A stretch of 64,000 bases of DNA from Planctomycetota bacterium. Its GTDB lineage: Bacteria; Planctomycetota; Planctomycetia; Planctomycetales; Planctomycetaceae. The stretch is from positions 1 through 64,000 of the forward strand of contig JACTNB010000017.1 of assembly GCA_014584345.1 (NCBI GenBank), read 5' to 3'. Of the stretch, positions 63,084 to 64,000 are shown one piece after another. Both the position numbers and the translations under genes were made by a program. Below the pieces are notes generated by a model. It had not been told where the DNA came from. It worked only from the letters and a program-made list of their open reading frames with translations, and made no database searches. The stretch's first letter is position 1, and the number at the start of each line of letters is the position of its first letter.

Positions 63084-64000
63084 TCAATCCCAGCCGTGTG
63101 CATCGCGCACCTTGAGCATGGTATCGAGAATGGTATTCCAGGTGGCAGGCGTTTCGAGCATTTCGTTGGGGAACATGCAACCGTCCCAACAGATGTGCTG
63201 CATGCCCCGTTCGCTGGCCCCCTCGAGCCAGTAACCGGCACACCGGACAATATCGAGCTTGCCGTTGGGATCATCCGCCGGACAATGCTTGCCGGTTTTG
63301 TCGTGAGACCCCGTGCCGTGGACCTGTCCATCGTTCTGGGCAACATGGAAATCGATCGTCCAGGGACGCAGGGCAGCGGTCATGGTTTTGTAGGCCGACC
63401 AGAATTCCTCGTCGGAATAACCAGGTTTCAGTAAGGCATGTTCTTCCGCGTTGTACCCCAGGAGGTACAAGTACGTATGGGCCAGATCCGCCTGAAAACC
63501 GAGCGTTTCGGGCATATCGACCGCCTCGAGGAGATTCACCATGTGCTTCCAGGAATGCATGCCTCCCCAGCAGATTTCTCCCTCGGCAGCCAGACGTTCC
63601 CCGTAATCCGCAGCCACCAGGGCAGCCTTTTTGAAGGTTTCGGCAATGCGTTTGGAATTCGCTTCGGGGTTCTGGGACCAGTCGGTGACACCCGATGCCG
63701 AGTCGATCCGGATACACCCGTATTTCCGCACGCCGTGATCGTTGAATACTTTGGCGATACGGCAGGCTTTTTCGACGGCCAGCACGAATTTCGCCTGGGC
63801 TTCGTCGTCCCCCATGGCGGCATCTCCCACGGTCCCCGGCCAGACGGGGGCCACCAAAGAGCCGATATTCAGACCGAAACCGGCCACTTTGTCGGCGATG
63901 GCCAGCAGGTCCGCCTCCGAGGCATCGGGATCGGTATGGGGATGGAACAGAAAATAGTCGATCCCTTCATATTTCTGGCCATTCACGTCCGCGTTGACGG
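63084..64000 (-). CDS. Sugar phosphate isomerase/epimerase-like protein (5' end outside window)
   Basis: At least 305 residues of a TIM-barrel protein of the xylose-isomerase-like superfamily. Characteristic parts are GLNIGSLVAPVWPG, CRIAKVFNDHGVRKYGCIRI, EGEICWGGMHSWKHMVNLLE, LGFQADLAHTYLYLLG with the Asp-x-x-His metal pair, TIDFHVAQNDG and GMQHICWDGCMF. The metal ligands (Glu, Asp, His, Glu) are plausible. The frame stays open to the right edge; a GTG at 63986 exists but the true start may lie beyond 64000. It precedes a Gfo/Idh/MocA gene, a common pairing for inositol or rare sugar catabolism. The exact reaction is unknown. Confidence 0.85.
   Translation of the reverse strand, partial: VNADVNGQKYEGIDYFLFHPHTDPDASEADLLAIADKVAGFGLNIGSLVAPVWPGTVGDAAMGDDEAQAKFVLAVEKACRIAKVFNDHGVRKYGCIRIDSASGVTDWSQNPEANSKRIAETFKKAALVAADYGERLAAEGEICWGGMHSWKHMVNLLEAVDMPETLGFQADLAHTYLYLLGYNAEEHALLKPGYSDEEFWSAYKTMTAALRPWTIDFHVAQNDGQVHGTGSHDKTGKHCPADDPNGKLDIVRCAGYWLEGASERGMQHICWDGCMFPNEMLETPATWNTILDTMLKVRDAHGWD

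Overview
The window reads as a chromosomal segment of a planctomycete (Planctomycetota, probably Planctomycetales). The evidence is the gene content rather than any marker gene: an FGE-type sulfatase, tandem DUF1080 domains, several Gfo/Idh/MocA oxidoreductases, a PQQ-type and an NHL-type secreted beta-propeller, a ceramidase-like protein, three eukaryotic-type Ser/Thr kinases, an FHA-GAF-AAA-Fis activator, and many secreted proteins of no known family. No rRNA, tRNA, CRISPR array or intact insertion sequence was found. MurG and TyrS are conventional, so the cell makes peptidoglycan. Both DNA strands are used and operons are short.

Layout. 1-6.0 kb: repeat-rich DNA, a small non-RD kinase, then a minus-strand beta-oxidation operon (thiolase, FadJ-like enzyme, and an ATP-grasp-like protein coupled by a 4-bp overlap). 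6.0-12.9 kb: a sulfatase and an overlapping trio (DapA-like aldolase, MFS transporter, ceramidase-like hydrolase), bracketed by same-orientation copies of two dispersed repeat families. 12.9-21.9 kb: degenerate phosphohexomutase, membrane kinase with a predicted beta-helix ectodomain, HMA-like lipoprotein behind a CRP-like site, two beta-propellers, and a small membrane protein followed by an apparently frameshifted one. 22.4-28.2 kb: clpC and clpX with small genes between. 28.2-35.2 kb: CPBP protease, kinase with a C-terminal CesT/YbjN-like domain, secreted proteins, and a sialidase-like protein preceded by a repeat element and AT-rich DNA. 35.4-45.1 kb (all minus strand): tyrA, a Sua5-type gene, a TPR lipoprotein, Rieske protein, a thioredoxin/CXXCH/PDZ fusion, LpxL-type acyltransferase, Gfo/Idh/MocA, tyrS. 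45.2-50.9 kb: murG, a coiled-coil/winged-helix protein, an M20 peptidase, a DUF1080 lipoprotein, and prfB with a programmed +1 frameshift. 51.3-64 kb: UDP-glucose dehydrogenase and dTDP-glucose dehydratase (surface polysaccharide), secreted proteins, glutamate-type dehydrogenase, cNMP-binding protein, sigma-54 activator, a small acidic protein, greA, a second Gfo/Idh/MocA gene, and a sugar isomerase cut by the window edge.

How the genes fit together. Housekeeping (protein quality control, translation, peptidoglycan, lipid acylation, nucleotide sugars) is interspersed with scavenging functions (sulfatase, sialidase-like, DUF1080, Gfo/Idh/MocA, ceramidase-like) typical of a polysaccharide-degrading heterotroph. 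The accessory genes tend to sit next to dispersed palindromic repeats. I see no clear new defence or conflict system. The most unusual items are the repeat-bracketed catabolic block, the multi-domain kinases, the redox/PDZ fusion and the degenerate enzyme homologues. Many minus-strand starts were moved to internal ATG codons that have a Shine-Dalgarno sequence.
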